From positions 1 through 64,000 of the forward strand of contig NZ_QICQ01000003.1 of assembly GCF_003201195.1 (NCBI RefSeq): a stretch of DNA of 64,000 nt, given 5' to 3'. Of the stretch, positions 53,573 through 62,381 are shown one piece after another (within the stretch, counting starts at the first letter, position 1; the number at the start of each line of letters is the position of its first letter). The DNA comes from Nitrosomonas eutropha (GTDB taxonomy: Bacteria; Pseudomonadota; Gammaproteobacteria; Burkholderiales; Nitrosomonadaceae). A model generated the notes under the pieces. The model was not told where the DNA came from and made no database searches. It saw nothing but the letters and a program-made list of their open reading frames with translations. The position numbers were made by a program, and so were the translations under genes.

Positions 53573-54123
53573 TGCCGTTCGGAACCGACGGCGATGTACG
53601 CGTCCCACACGAACGCGGCACTGCGCAAGGCGGAGGTCAGTCCCATCCTGGTGAACCTGTTGATGCACTACGCCTTCGGCACGTGGATGCAGCGCACCAA
53701 CCCCAACTGTCCGTTCGCCTGCTACGCAGATGACGCGGCGATTCACTACCGTAGCTGGAAGCAGGCAGAATATGTAATGTAATGTAATGTGATCCATCAC
53801 ATCACGGTTGACGATGCATTCTGAGAAATCAAAGGTCGTTTACTGCAAGGACAACAACCGCGCCGAACAGCATCCGCATATGAGCTTCGCCTTCCTGGGC
53901 TTCACGTTCAAACCGAGGAAGGCTCACAGCAAGTAAGACCAACTCTTCACGAGCTTCACTGCCGGGAGCCAGTGACGATGCCGATGCCTTGCAGCAGATG
54001 CGCCAGAGCGGTGCATCGCTCTGGCGACTCAACCGCCAGACACACGTGACGCTGTGGCCGACGTGGCTCGGCTCTACAACCCCGTGATACAGGGGTTAAA
54101 CTACCTCGAGTTTCTCATGCGAA
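53573..54123 (+). pseudogene. Group II intron reverse transcriptase/maturase relic
   Basis: The plus strand reads VSPILVNLLMHYAF, NPNCPFACYADDAAIHY with the catalytic YADD, a stop near 53780, and then in another frame TMHSEKSKVVYCKDNNRAEQ, FAFLGFTFKPRKAHSK and, further on, VADVARLYNPVIQG. These are the palm, the LGF..KPR region and the maturase part of bacterial group II intron proteins. A small TAATG repeat (53775-53789) marks a slippage-like site. The 5' half of the RT and the ribozyme are missing. Confidence 0.85.
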
Positions 54124-54127
54124 GCGA

Positions 54128-55357
54128 CTAATGTATATGATTGGCCCAATCCAGGGCATCAAGCTCTGCTTTTGCCAAGCTGGTTTGATCCAGGAATTCA
54201 AGCCCAGTCATAATGCTCTCTACTTGTTTCATATCCCTTTTTTCTCTGGCTTCAATCAGTCTCAATTTGCAGCCAAGTCGTCCTTCACGATGCAACAGCG
54301 CACGAATAACTTCATCTGGCATTTCCAGTTTATTCACTATCTGTTGAATATCCATACTGAACAATGTATCCAGTAAAGACATTATTCCAGTCATGAAAGC
54401 TCGATCTTGGTAATTCTTATCATGCGGGCGATCAATGGTAGCAATCAGCTCCATCAACCTTCCGCGAATGGCAGCTGTTTGCATCAATGCATTGTTATTG
54501 GTTAATTTTCCGGCAGGATCAGCAGCATAGAGCAGTAACTGAATCCATCTTTGTAAAGGACGATAGCCCATCACTATCAAAGCCTGTCGTATAGAGCCGA
54601 TTTTATGAGGTAATGCTGCTGCCACAGAATTAACCACACGTAAAAGACTATAGCTCAGGCCTGGTTTGTGCTTGAATAACCGCTCAATCTCATCAATCTC
54701 GGCACCGTGCATCACTAACGACAACAAACGCAACAGAAATAATCTGCTGGATTTGATCTTGCTACCTGAAACAATGATAGGTTTGGCAAAGAAGTAGCCC
54801 TGGAACATCTCAAATCCCAAATCCATACATATCCTCGCCCGCTCCGGACTATTCACCTTCTCTGCCAGCAGGATAACCGGCCATGCTTTCAGTTTCTGGA
54901 TCAATTGACTAATTTCTGCATCCGTCAATGCTAATACATCGACCTTAATTACATTGGCAAACGGGAGCAATGCTTCGGTTCTATCATCAATACAAGTCAC
55001 GTCATCCAACGCAAGGTTGTACCCCATCCGTTTCAATTCGGCGCAACGCTGTACCACTTCAGGGGTCGCCGGGATAGTCTCCAGCAGCTCCAGAACTACA
55101 TGTTTACTGGGTAACAACAAAACCACATCATCCAGAAGCAATCCATGATCGATATTGATAAACCCGCGCAGATTACCAAGAACCTGCTGGATACCCAGGT
55201 AACCGTATGCGTTCACCACCACGTTGGCCGAAGCATGAAAACCATCTGAAACTTCTGCCTGGTTAATATCCATTGCTGTCCGAAACAGGAGCTCATAAGC
55301 GATCAACTTCTGATTGCGATCCAGAATTGGTTGCTTGCCCAAAAAAGCATTTTCCAT
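54128..55357 (-). CDS. EAL-HDOD signalling protein (degenerate EAL)
   Basis: The N-terminal EAL-like domain (about 1-200) has the EAL motif as YELLFR. The DDFGxG loop reads LALDDVTCIDDR, and it ends with FEMFQGYFFAKP, so phosphodiesterase activity is unlikely. The HDOD domain (about 205-405) contains YSLLRVVNSVAAALPHKIGS and IRQALIVMGYRPLQRWIQLL. Such YuxH-type proteins act as signalling adaptors in motility and c-di-GMP networks. The ATG at 55357 starts MENAFLGKQPILDRN as the family does. It follows the GGDEF gene by 13 bases. Confidence 0.9.
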   Translation of the reverse strand: MENAFLGKQPILDRNQKLIAYELLFRTAMDINQAEVSDGFHASANVVVNAYGYLGIQQVLGNLRGFINIDHGLLLDDVVLLLPSKHVVLELLETIPATPEVVQRCAELKRMGYNLALDDVTCIDDRTEALLPFANVIKVDVLALTDAEISQLIQKLKAWPVILLAEKVNSPERARICMDLGFEMFQGYFFAKPIIVSGSKIKSSRLFLLRLLSLVMHGAEIDEIERLFKHKPGLSYSLLRVVNSVAAALPHKIGSIRQALIVMGYRPLQRWIQLLLYAADPAGKLTNNNALMQTAAIRGRLMELIATIDRPHDKNYQDRAFMTGIMSLLDTLFSMDIQQIVNKLEMPDEVIRALLHREGRLGCKLRLIEAREKRDMKQVESIMTGLEFLDQTSLAKAELDALDWANHIH

Positions 55358-55370
55358 TAAATATCTGCTA

Positions 55371-56180
55371 TTAAGAGGCAATCATGATGCGATTTTTACC
55401 GGATTTCTTGGCCTGACAAAGCGCTTCATCCGCTCGTTTTAGTAAGGATTTCTGGCTTTCGCGAAGCTGCCGAAAAGCAATACCGCCACTGAAAGCAATT
55501 GGAACAGAACTGCCATCCATGTCTGGAAGCGTTTTTTTGGAGAAACTATTCTGCAGGCGCTGCATCACCCAAACCGCTGATTCCAGGGTGGTATCCGGCA
55601 GCAATATGACAAACTCTTCACCACCGTAGCGGGCGACCACATCACTTGGTCGTAGCGATTTTTTTGCCAGCTTTACCAGATGAATCAGGACATCATCACC
55701 GAACTGGTGGCCATAGGCATCATTAATACACTTGAAATTATCCAGATCAATCATAACTGCACATAATGTATTTTCATTCCGGTCGGCACGTGCTGCCTCC
55801 CGTAAATAAACAGCATCCAGACCGCGCCGGTTGAATGTCCCCGTCATTGGATCGTAATGGATGAGCTCCCGCAGCTGTTCAAGCTCCAGCTTAAGTGATT
55901 CGATCTGATTCTCAGCAAGCCGCACCTGTTCTTGTGCGCTATATATTTCGTTGCTGTAACGCAGACTCTTGGTTTCACCCAGCACTGTATCCAGAATATC
56001 GATAATCTCGTTTACATCACTGGTTTCCCGGATTCGACGAGCGTATTGTTCAACCTGTTGACTATACTCATCTGCACCGGTTACAAGTTTCTGGCTCTTT
56101 CCTTCAGCCCTGGTTCTTTTTTTGCCTGTAGTCGAAGATTTGACCAGCTGCAATACCTTTTTCTCATCCGAAATCTGCAC
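55371..56180 (-). CDS. GGDEF diguanylate cyclase
   Basis: The C-terminal GGDEF domain (about 105-268) has DPMTGTFNRRGLD and the active site RYGGEEFVILLP, and should make cyclic di-GMP. The N-terminal region is helical with a coiled coil (about 55-105) and no known sensor. The start is the GTG at 56180, since AGGAGG lies 6 bases ahead. The open frame continues upstream through that Shine-Dalgarno sequence and is not likely to be used. It is co-transcribed with the EAL-HDOD gene. Confidence 0.92.
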   Translation of the reverse strand: MQISDEKKVLQLVKSSTTGKKRTRAEGKSQKLVTGADEYSQQVEQYARRIRETSDVNEIIDILDTVLGETKSLRYSNEIYSAQEQVRLAENQIESLKLELEQLRELIHYDPMTGTFNRRGLDAVYLREAARADRNENTLCAVMIDLDNFKCINDAYGHQFGDDVLIHLVKLAKKSLRPSDVVARYGGEEFVILLPDTTLESAVWVMQRLQNSFSKKTLPDMDGSSVPIAFSGGIAFRQLRESQKSLLKRADEALCQAKKSGKNRIMIAS

Positions 56181-56379
56181 AATTATCCTCCTGAAACGGT
56201 ACCGCAATCGTTGTAATCACCCGGAAAAATCCGGAAAGCCACCTAAGAAGAGCGCCAACCGGGATTTAGAAAAACCTTGCCGAAGCATTCATTTAGTAAC
56301 AGAAAGGCTAACAGAACCTGTTTAGAGCAAAAGAAGGAATTAAAGGAAAACCATGCTGGTATTCAACCATACAACCGAT

Positions 56380-56401
56380 CAGATGTTTTTATAAACATCT
56401 G
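56380..56401. terminator. Hairpin after the GspE-like gene
   Basis: CAGATGTTT (56380-56388) pairs with AAACATCTG (56393-56401) over a 4-base loop. A second small dyad, AGGATAT/ATATCCT (56404-56422), touches the gspE-like stop. This is a plausible transcript end, without a T-run. Confidence 0.5.
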
Positions 56402-56422
56402 GCAGGATATTAGAGATATCCT

Positions 56423-58804
56423 TTATTTGATACATACCGCACGTACCTGATGAATATCGGTAATTCCCTGCAGCACTTTTTCTATCCCGTCCTGTTTCAG
56501 GGTACGCATGCCGTCACCCAGCGCGGTAGCCAGCATTTCAGCAACACGCGCGTGTTCCTGTACATTTTTTTTGAGTGCATCAGTAGCTGTCAGTAGCTCG
56601 TGCAAACCGACCCGGCCCGCATAACCGGTTCCCGTGCAATGCTCACAACCGGCCGGCTGATACAACGTAATCTGCCCTTTTTCATCCCCATATTGTTGGA
56701 TCCAGCGGGCTTCAATTTCACGATAGGCTGCATCAGGATCAGCCTTGAAGTGCTCAATGTTTTTCAGTTCCTCACAATACTCTGTCAGTAACGCACGAAT
56801 TTCCTCCCGGCTGGCCGCGTGTGCTTTTTTGCATTTACACAACCGCCTGGCCAGACGTTGCGCCAGAATCCCCAGTAATGCATCTGAAAAATTGAATGGA
56901 TCCATCCCCATATCCAGCAAGCGGATGATGGATTCCGGCGCACTGTTGGTATGTAACGTGGCAAATACCAGATGCCCGGTAAGCGAGGCTTCGATACCGA
57001 TCCCGGTCGTTTCCTTATCACGCATCTCGCCTACCATGATGATATCCGGATCTGCTCGCAGAAAAGATTTCATGATGGTGGCAAAGGTCAGACCGGCCTT
57101 GGTGTTGATTTGTACCTGACGCAATCCTTTTTGCGTGATTTCAACCGGATCTTCCGCCGTCCAGATTTTGGTTTCCGGCCGGTTCAGATATTTGAGAATG
57201 GAATGTAGTGTTGTTGTTTTACCAGAACCAGTCGGCCCGCAAACAAAAAATAATCCGTAGGGTTTACTGATAATTGATTTCAATTGCTCCAGATTGGCAG
57301 GAGTAAATCCCATTTTTTCCAGTGGAATCGGCTCACCCGCCGCCAAAATACGCATCACGACATCTTCCACGCCACCGGCTGAAGGAATGGTTGCAACCCG
57401 CAGCTCAATATCGAGCGGCGCAAATTTCCGGAACTTAATCTTGCCATCCTGCGGTTTACGTTTTTCTGAGATATCCAGATCACACATGATCTTGAGACGT
57501 GTCACTAACGGATTGCGGTAACTGGCGGGAATTTCGATGTAAGGCATCAGTGCACCGTCCTTGCGGAAGCGGACACTGGTTTTTCCCTTTCCGGGCAAGG
57601 GTTCAATATGGATATCTGAAACCCCCATTTTATAGGCGTCCATGATAATGCGATTCACCAGTTTGACCAGCTCGTTGTCTGCAGCGGCCGAGGCTTCATC
57701 TGTTTCAGCTTCCCTGGTTTCTTCCACGACCTCTTCCAGATTGGAGAGCATATCGTCAATGCTGCCCCCCAGATTTTCAGCTTCTGTGGCACCATAAAAT
57801 ACATCCAGCGTAGCCTTGAATTCACGCTGGGTACAAACCGTATAGATGATTTTACGCTTTGGAAAAATCTGATTGACGATACGCAAGGCCTTGATACGCT
57901 CGGGATCCAGCGTCAGCACTACCAATCCATCATTTCCATCATCTATCGGCAACCAGCTATTGCTTTCGACAAACTCCCGTTTGAGATTTTTCAGCAGATC
58001 CAGCGGCCTGATCCGATCCGCCCTGTAACCTTCATATTTCACACCGAAGAAGCTGGCCAAAGCTTCGCCTATCTGTATGACGCTGATACCAAATTCATCA
58101 ATCAACACATCTTCCAGATCACGGCCTGTTTCGCGTGCCCGTCTGGTCGCCAGCTCAAACTCACTGGTGCTGATCACAGCATTGACGATCAGCTGATCAT
58201 AACGGGTCTTGCCCAACAGCTGCTGCATCCGGTGCTGCTTAAAGGCAGCCGCCAGCACCTGGCAAATTTCACCCAAACTATCAACTGTCTTCTGTGAAAA
58301 AGGCTCGCCAGACTTATTGTTAATGAGCTGTACTACACCCAGCAAATCATTATCACCAGCACTCGGGATCGGCACCACGAGCATCTGTTTGGTCCGGTAC
58401 CCTGTTCGTTTATCCACTTCCTGCAAAAACCGCAGATATTCCCCCTGTCTCCTGAGTTCATTCCGATCATAAACATCTCTGAAATTGACAGTTTTTCTGT
58501 GTAAAGCCACGAAGCCGGCAATACTCTGTTCATTAATTGGCAATTTCAGATCCTGGCAGGAGTCCAGCCCGGTTTTAATACGCGAAACAAGGCTGGCTCT
58601 ATCACCACTTACGGTATAAATTGTCAGACGATCTGCATTAAACACCTCGCAGATATCCCGGCTCACCTCAAACATGATTTCGTCGATATTCCCTGCTGCG
58701 TGAATCCTGTCAATCACGGAACGCAGACGATTGGCGGAATTGAGTGAAATTCCCGCTGCGGGGACAATGCCCGAACCAGCTTGAAAAACCTGAGATGTAC
58801 TCAT
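56423..58804 (-). CDS. GspE/PilB-type ATPase with N-terminal GAF domain
   Basis: The 793-residue protein has a GAF domain (about 25-190, with VFNADRLTIYTVSGD), an MshEN/T2SSE N-terminal domain (about 215-350), and the secretion ATPase core (about 390-780). The core shows Walker A CGPTGSGKTTTLHSI, the Asp box, Walker B PDIIMVGEMRD and the zinc CxC...CEHC knot. PilB/GspE power type IV pilus or type II secretion assembly. Here no pilus or secretion gene is adjacent, and the GAF domain suggests control by a small ligand. It could be a c-di-GMP-responsive MshE-like motor. Confidence 0.92.
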   Translation of the reverse strand: MSTSQVFQAGSGIVPAAGISLNSANRLRSVIDRIHAAGNIDEIMFEVSRDICEVFNADRLTIYTVSGDRASLVSRIKTGLDSCQDLKLPINEQSIAGFVALHRKTVNFRDVYDRNELRRQGEYLRFLQEVDKRTGYRTKQMLVVPIPSAGDNDLLGVVQLINNKSGEPFSQKTVDSLGEICQVLAAAFKQHRMQQLLGKTRYDQLIVNAVISTSEFELATRRARETGRDLEDVLIDEFGISVIQIGEALASFFGVKYEGYRADRIRPLDLLKNLKREFVESNSWLPIDDGNDGLVVLTLDPERIKALRIVNQIFPKRKIIYTVCTQREFKATLDVFYGATEAENLGGSIDDMLSNLEEVVEETREAETDEASAAADNELVKLVNRIIMDAYKMGVSDIHIEPLPGKGKTSVRFRKDGALMPYIEIPASYRNPLVTRLKIMCDLDISEKRKPQDGKIKFRKFAPLDIELRVATIPSAGGVEDVVMRILAAGEPIPLEKMGFTPANLEQLKSIISKPYGLFFVCGPTGSGKTTTLHSILKYLNRPETKIWTAEDPVEITQKGLRQVQINTKAGLTFATIMKSFLRADPDIIMVGEMRDKETTGIGIEASLTGHLVFATLHTNSAPESIIRLLDMGMDPFNFSDALLGILAQRLARRLCKCKKAHAASREEIRALLTEYCEELKNIEHFKADPDAAYREIEARWIQQYGDEKGQITLYQPAGCEHCTGTGYAGRVGLHELLTATDALKKNVQEHARVAEMLATALGDGMRTLKQDGIEKVLQGITDIHQVRAVCIK

Positions 58805-58816
58805 GTTTACACTATC

Positions 58817-59581
58817 CTAAAATTCAAATATCTGATTACTCATCAATCTGCGGGGGCTGAAACGCGTAACGCCCGCAAGAATCTCGCGCATGGCCACTTC
58901 CGCCTCTCCTTGCCGTAGGTGGGTAATATATATTTCGGCATTATGCTGCAGTTTATTCAGTTCATTTGCCAACATAGCCGGATGAAAATGTCCGGCGCGT
59001 GCTGCGATATCCTGACCGGCGTCACTAAAGGCGGATTCGATAATCAGATAGCGCAGGTTTGAAATCTGGTTGATAGCTTCCCATAACGCATCATCAGCAG
59101 TGGTATCGCCGGTGAATACCAGGCTGGATTGCCCGGAATCAAGCTGAAAACCTACTGCTGGAACTATATGACACGCCGGTAAAGGTGTGATCCTGCGTGA
59201 ACCCAGCGCCACAGCTTCACCCACAGTAACCGGCTCATAGCGCATATAAGGATGAGCTGCATCAGGAATACAAGAAAAATCCGGCCAGATATGCCAGTTG
59301 AAAATATGTGCCTGCAGACACGCCAGTGTAGATGGCAGAGCATGCACAATCAGTGGTCGGTCGCGCAGACTGCCGGCTGTATCTACCAGGAAAGGAATGA
59401 AAGCAATGTGATCCAGGTGGGCGTGCGTAACGAATATATGATCAATTCTCAGCAGGTCATCCAGAGTAAGCGTGCCAACTCCGGTACCGGCATCGATCAG
59501 AATATCTTCATCCAGCAACATCGCAGTAGTATGGGAATCACTCCCTATTCCACCGCCACAACCCAATACTTTTAATCTCAA
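58817..59581 (-). CDS. Metallo-beta-lactamase-fold hydrolase (class II cAMP phosphodiesterase-like)
   Basis: The protein has the MBL motif VTHAHLDHIAFIPFL (about 52-66), further metal ligands in PACHIVPAVGF and FTGDTTADD, and a late THLRQGE. Sequence style and about 254-residue length resemble class II 3',5'-cyclic nucleotide phosphodiesterases and RNase Z-like enzymes. The start is the TTG at 59581 (MRLKVLGCGGGIGSD) because GGAGG lies 10 bases ahead; the frame itself opens three codons earlier. It is 12 bases upstream of the GAF-ATPase, whose GAF domain could sense a cyclic nucleotide that this enzyme destroys. That link is inference. Confidence 0.82.
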   Translation of the reverse strand: MRLKVLGCGGGIGSDSHTTAMLLDEDILIDAGTGVGTLTLDDLLRIDHIFVTHAHLDHIAFIPFLVDTAGSLRDRPLIVHALPSTLACLQAHIFNWHIWPDFSCIPDAAHPYMRYEPVTVGEAVALGSRRITPLPACHIVPAVGFQLDSGQSSLVFTGDTTADDALWEAINQISNLRYLIIESAFSDAGQDIAARAGHFHPAMLANELNKLQHNAEIYITHLRQGEAEVAMREILAGVTRFSPRRLMSNQIFEF

Positions 59582-59669
59582 GATTACCAATCCTCCATTC
59601 CGGATTTAACGGAAAATTGCAGCAGATCATTTACTGCAATAAATGGAGGATTACGGCTTATTTCCGCTA

Positions 59670-60095
59670 TTATTTAAGTAATAATACCGGAACAGTTGAA
59701 AGCTGAATCAGCTTGCTGGCAACAGAGCCAAGCAGCAAGCCCTTGACAGCGCCCAACCCGCGCGGACCAATAACAATCTGGTCACATTTTATTTCTTCGG
59801 CAAATTGCAAGATCATGGTCTCCACCTCACCCACAACAATATGGTGTCGGTAAGCGATTCCTCTTTCTTCCAGGTAATCACGAGCCTGCTTCAGGCCTTT
59901 AAGCCCTTCCTCTCGGTAATAATCCCCAATCTCCTCCTTGCTGACAAACATGGAAACATTACCAGTCAGCGGAATTCGCACATTCAATAAATGAATCTCC
60001 GGTTTTTCACGGTACCAGTCGAGCCGTTTTACAAATTCCTCAACTGCCCGTTCGGAAGCCTCGGAACCATCCACTGGCAGTAACATTTTTAGCAT
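59670..60095 (-). CDS. Universal stress protein A family
   Basis: This 141-residue UspA-fold protein has MLLPVDGSEASERAVEEF at the N-terminus and the ATP-binding signature G-x2-G-x9-G-S in GPRGLGAVKGLLLGSVASKL, so it belongs to the nucleotide-binding branch. GGGGG precedes the ATG. It stands alone between the MBL gene and terC. The physiological role is not readable. Confidence 0.93.
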   Translation of the reverse strand: MLKMLLPVDGSEASERAVEEFVKRLDWYREKPEIHLLNVRIPLTGNVSMFVSKEEIGDYYREEGLKGLKQARDYLEERGIAYRHHIVVGEVETMILQFAEEIKCDQIVIGPRGLGAVKGLLLGSVASKLIQLSTVPVLLLK

Positions 60096-60206
60096 AAGAC
60101 CCCCTTTTCACGTGTAACTCATCACAAACAACACTTTGATAATCAGCTGATACTTAAAATTTACTGCTTGATCATTCTGCAACATATACCACCTGATTAC
60201 CCGGAT

Positions 60207-60932
60207 TCAATCTTTCCCCAGCAAATCGACTGAAACACCCATACTTTTATGTATCCGGGCTGCCAGCCACTTTCCAATACCGATCACCAGCAGGGAACAG
60301 CTTAGTGGAGCAAGCCAATGCAGATAAGCAGCCTGTGTATCCACCCACTCCTGGCTAACCGTATCAGTCGTCAGCAATCCACCAGCAATCCAGCCAAGCA
60401 AACCGGCACCGACAACAACGATAACGGGAAAACGCTCAATCCATTTCATCACCAGTTTACTGCCCCAGACGATAATCGGCACGCTGAACAACAAGCCAAA
60501 TATCACCAGAGCGAGACTGTCCCTGGCTGCGCCGGCTATACCCATAACATTGTCCAGGCTCATTACCGTATCGGCGACAATGATTGTTTTGATCACACTG
60601 GGCAGGGTTGCCCCCCCCCCCTTCACAATCGGTCCGCTTTCGCTGGCGCCCGGTTCCGGTAACAACAGTTTAACGCTGATCCACAGTAGCAAAAAAGCAC
60701 CAATTATTTTTAGATAAGGTAGTGCCAATAACTGGAGGGCGAAAAAAACCAGCAGGACACGTATCCCGATCGCCCCCACCATCCCCCAGAATATTCCCTG
60801 ATTACGCTTGTTCTCAGGCAAATTCCGGCAGGCCAATGCAATGATCACGGCATTGTCAGCGCCGAGTGCAATATCAATGGCGATAATCTGAAAAACGGCA
60901 ACCCAGAATTGGGGATCGGCCATTCCCATCAT
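60207..60932 (-). CDS. TerC-family membrane protein (YjbE-like)
   Basis: This 241-residue protein has seven or so helices with the two conserved acidic motifs of TerC: DIALGADNAVIIALACRNLP (about 20-39) and VADTVMSLDNVMGIAGAA (about 117-134). TerC proteins are linked to metal-ion (often manganese) handling and tellurite resistance. AGGAGT lies 6 bases before the ATG. A run of eleven G residues on this strand (60611-60621) encodes the GGG of VKGGGATL in a cytosolic loop, so a slip by one base would break the gene. Confidence 0.9.
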   Translation of the reverse strand: MMGMADPQFWVAVFQIIAIDIALGADNAVIIALACRNLPENKRNQGIFWGMVGAIGIRVLLVFFALQLLALPYLKIIGAFLLLWISVKLLLPEPGASESGPIVKGGGATLPSVIKTIIVADTVMSLDNVMGIAGAARDSLALVIFGLLFSVPIIVWGSKLVMKWIERFPVIVVVGAGLLGWIAGGLLTTDTVSQEWVDTQAAYLHWLAPLSCSLLVIGIGKWLAARIHKSMGVSVDLLGKD

Positions 60933-60934
60933 TT

Positions 60935-62098
60935 TTACTCCTGTTGTCCGAAAATAAATGCAAGCACTTCATCCCGCTGCCGCAGCGTGTCCTGATAACC
61001 CAGATCAATCAGCGCCTGGCAGAAAGGTGCCTCAAACAATACATAGCTGAGCATGGCCGAACCTTTTGGCCCCATTGCGCCGGCAGCATGGAAAAAATAG
61101 CGGATTGTACGCGGCAAACTGCTGGCATATGCCTGCGCCAGTTCATCAATTCTTTCACTTGGTGTAATTACCATGCAGTCTATCGTACGTAACAAAGGCA
61201 TATTTCCTGTTTGTGTTTCAGGAATCAAGCTGAGTGTCTGGTTAATACGTCGCAAGCGCTCAAGATCGGCATCCAGACCGTCAACAAAAATACTGTTCAT
61301 CACATGTCCGGCAATCTGCGCCGGAGGTGGATAGCCAGTCACCTTGATACGTTCGCAATCAGCTTCTTTCTTTTCATTGACGCTGATCACCAGCAAGCGA
61401 TCTGCCCCCAGATGTAATGCCGGGCTCAACGGCGCAAACTGCCGCATGGAACCATCACCAAAATATTCGCGATTAACCCGGATTGCCGGAAAAATCAATG
61501 GAATCGAAGCAGACGCCATCAGGTGCTGGATACCGATACGTGATGGAACACCGATACGCTGTGCACGCTTCCAGGGAATAATGCTGGGATTAGCCTGATA
61601 AAAAGTGACCGATTGCTCGGAAGCATAACCCCAGGCTGTTATGCCGAGCGCATGCAGCGCCCCGGCATGAATACTCCTGCGTATGCCTCTGAAAGGCAAA
61701 TGACAGGCCAGCAATTGTCTGAGCGGAGTGTTGTCCAGCAGCGAAACCGGTTTCCCCGCCATTCTGCTTGATACAATCGAGCCAAAATAGCGCAACATTG
61801 TATGTAACACGCCGATCAGATCAGAGCGATAAATCTGGCCAGTATGAAGATTGCTCCATACGGCTTCCAGCCGCTTGATTCCTGTCAAAAAATGGGTTGC
61901 CGCCATGGCGAGGCCTGCGGCGTTGATCGCCCCGGCAGAAGTGCCACAAATCACCGGAAAAGGGCTGCGTGCATGCGATGGCAGCATTTCGGCAATGGCT
62001 CGCAATGCGCCTACCTGATAAGCCGCCCGCGCACCACCGCCGGTCAGAACCAGGCCCAACCTTGGCTGCTGTGAATCATTTCGGGGTATTTCACTCAC
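60935..62098 (-). CDS. Patatin-like phospholipase
   Basis: This RssA/patatin-family esterase of about 387 residues carries the oxyanion loop LVLTGGGARAAYQVGAL (about 17-33), the nucleophile elbow GTSAGAIN (about 52) and the dyad Asp in YFGDGSMRQFAPL (about 215). A C-terminal helical extension (about 260-387) is longer than in RssA. The start is either GTG 62098 or TTG 62104. Neither has a good Shine-Dalgarno sequence. Its stop is 2 bases ahead of terC, so the two form an operon. Confidence 0.92.
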   Translation of the reverse strand: MSEIPRNDSQQPRLGLVLTGGGARAAYQVGALRAIAEMLPSHARSPFPVICGTSAGAINAAGLAMAATHFLTGIKRLEAVWSNLHTGQIYRSDLIGVLHTMLRYFGSIVSSRMAGKPVSLLDNTPLRQLLACHLPFRGIRRSIHAGALHALGITAWGYASEQSVTFYQANPSIIPWKRAQRIGVPSRIGIQHLMASASIPLIFPAIRVNREYFGDGSMRQFAPLSPALHLGADRLLVISVNEKKEADCERIKVTGYPPPAQIAGHVMNSIFVDGLDADLERLRRINQTLSLIPETQTGNMPLLRTIDCMVITPSERIDELAQAYASSLPRTIRYFFHAAGAMGPKGSAMLSYVLFEAPFCQALIDLGYQDTLRQRDEVLAFIFGQQE

Positions 62099-62381
62099 GA
62101 ACAACTCATTTTAGGACATTCTTTACTCTGATTCCTGCCAACATCATTATTCTCGTTCCTGCTTACCTTTCATTACCATGCCCACACTCGCGCGACTATA
62201 CAGTAACTCTCACATCAGTGAGATATTCTCATGCATCCTGCGCATCCTGCGTCAGCAAAAACCGGTTAACAACATCCTGGCCGAATCACAGGTTACAGCC
62301 CTAACAAGGCAAAGTGCTAAAATACCCTAGCACAGACACAATCAGCATTTTCCCTAAAAACAAACTGACACATCACTCACT

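Noticed and set aside
53300..53800. 166-codon minus-strand frame
   Set aside because: Only the middle 49 codons are meaningful. They are the inverted piece of the IS5 transposase, and the flanks are antisense to plus-strand relics.
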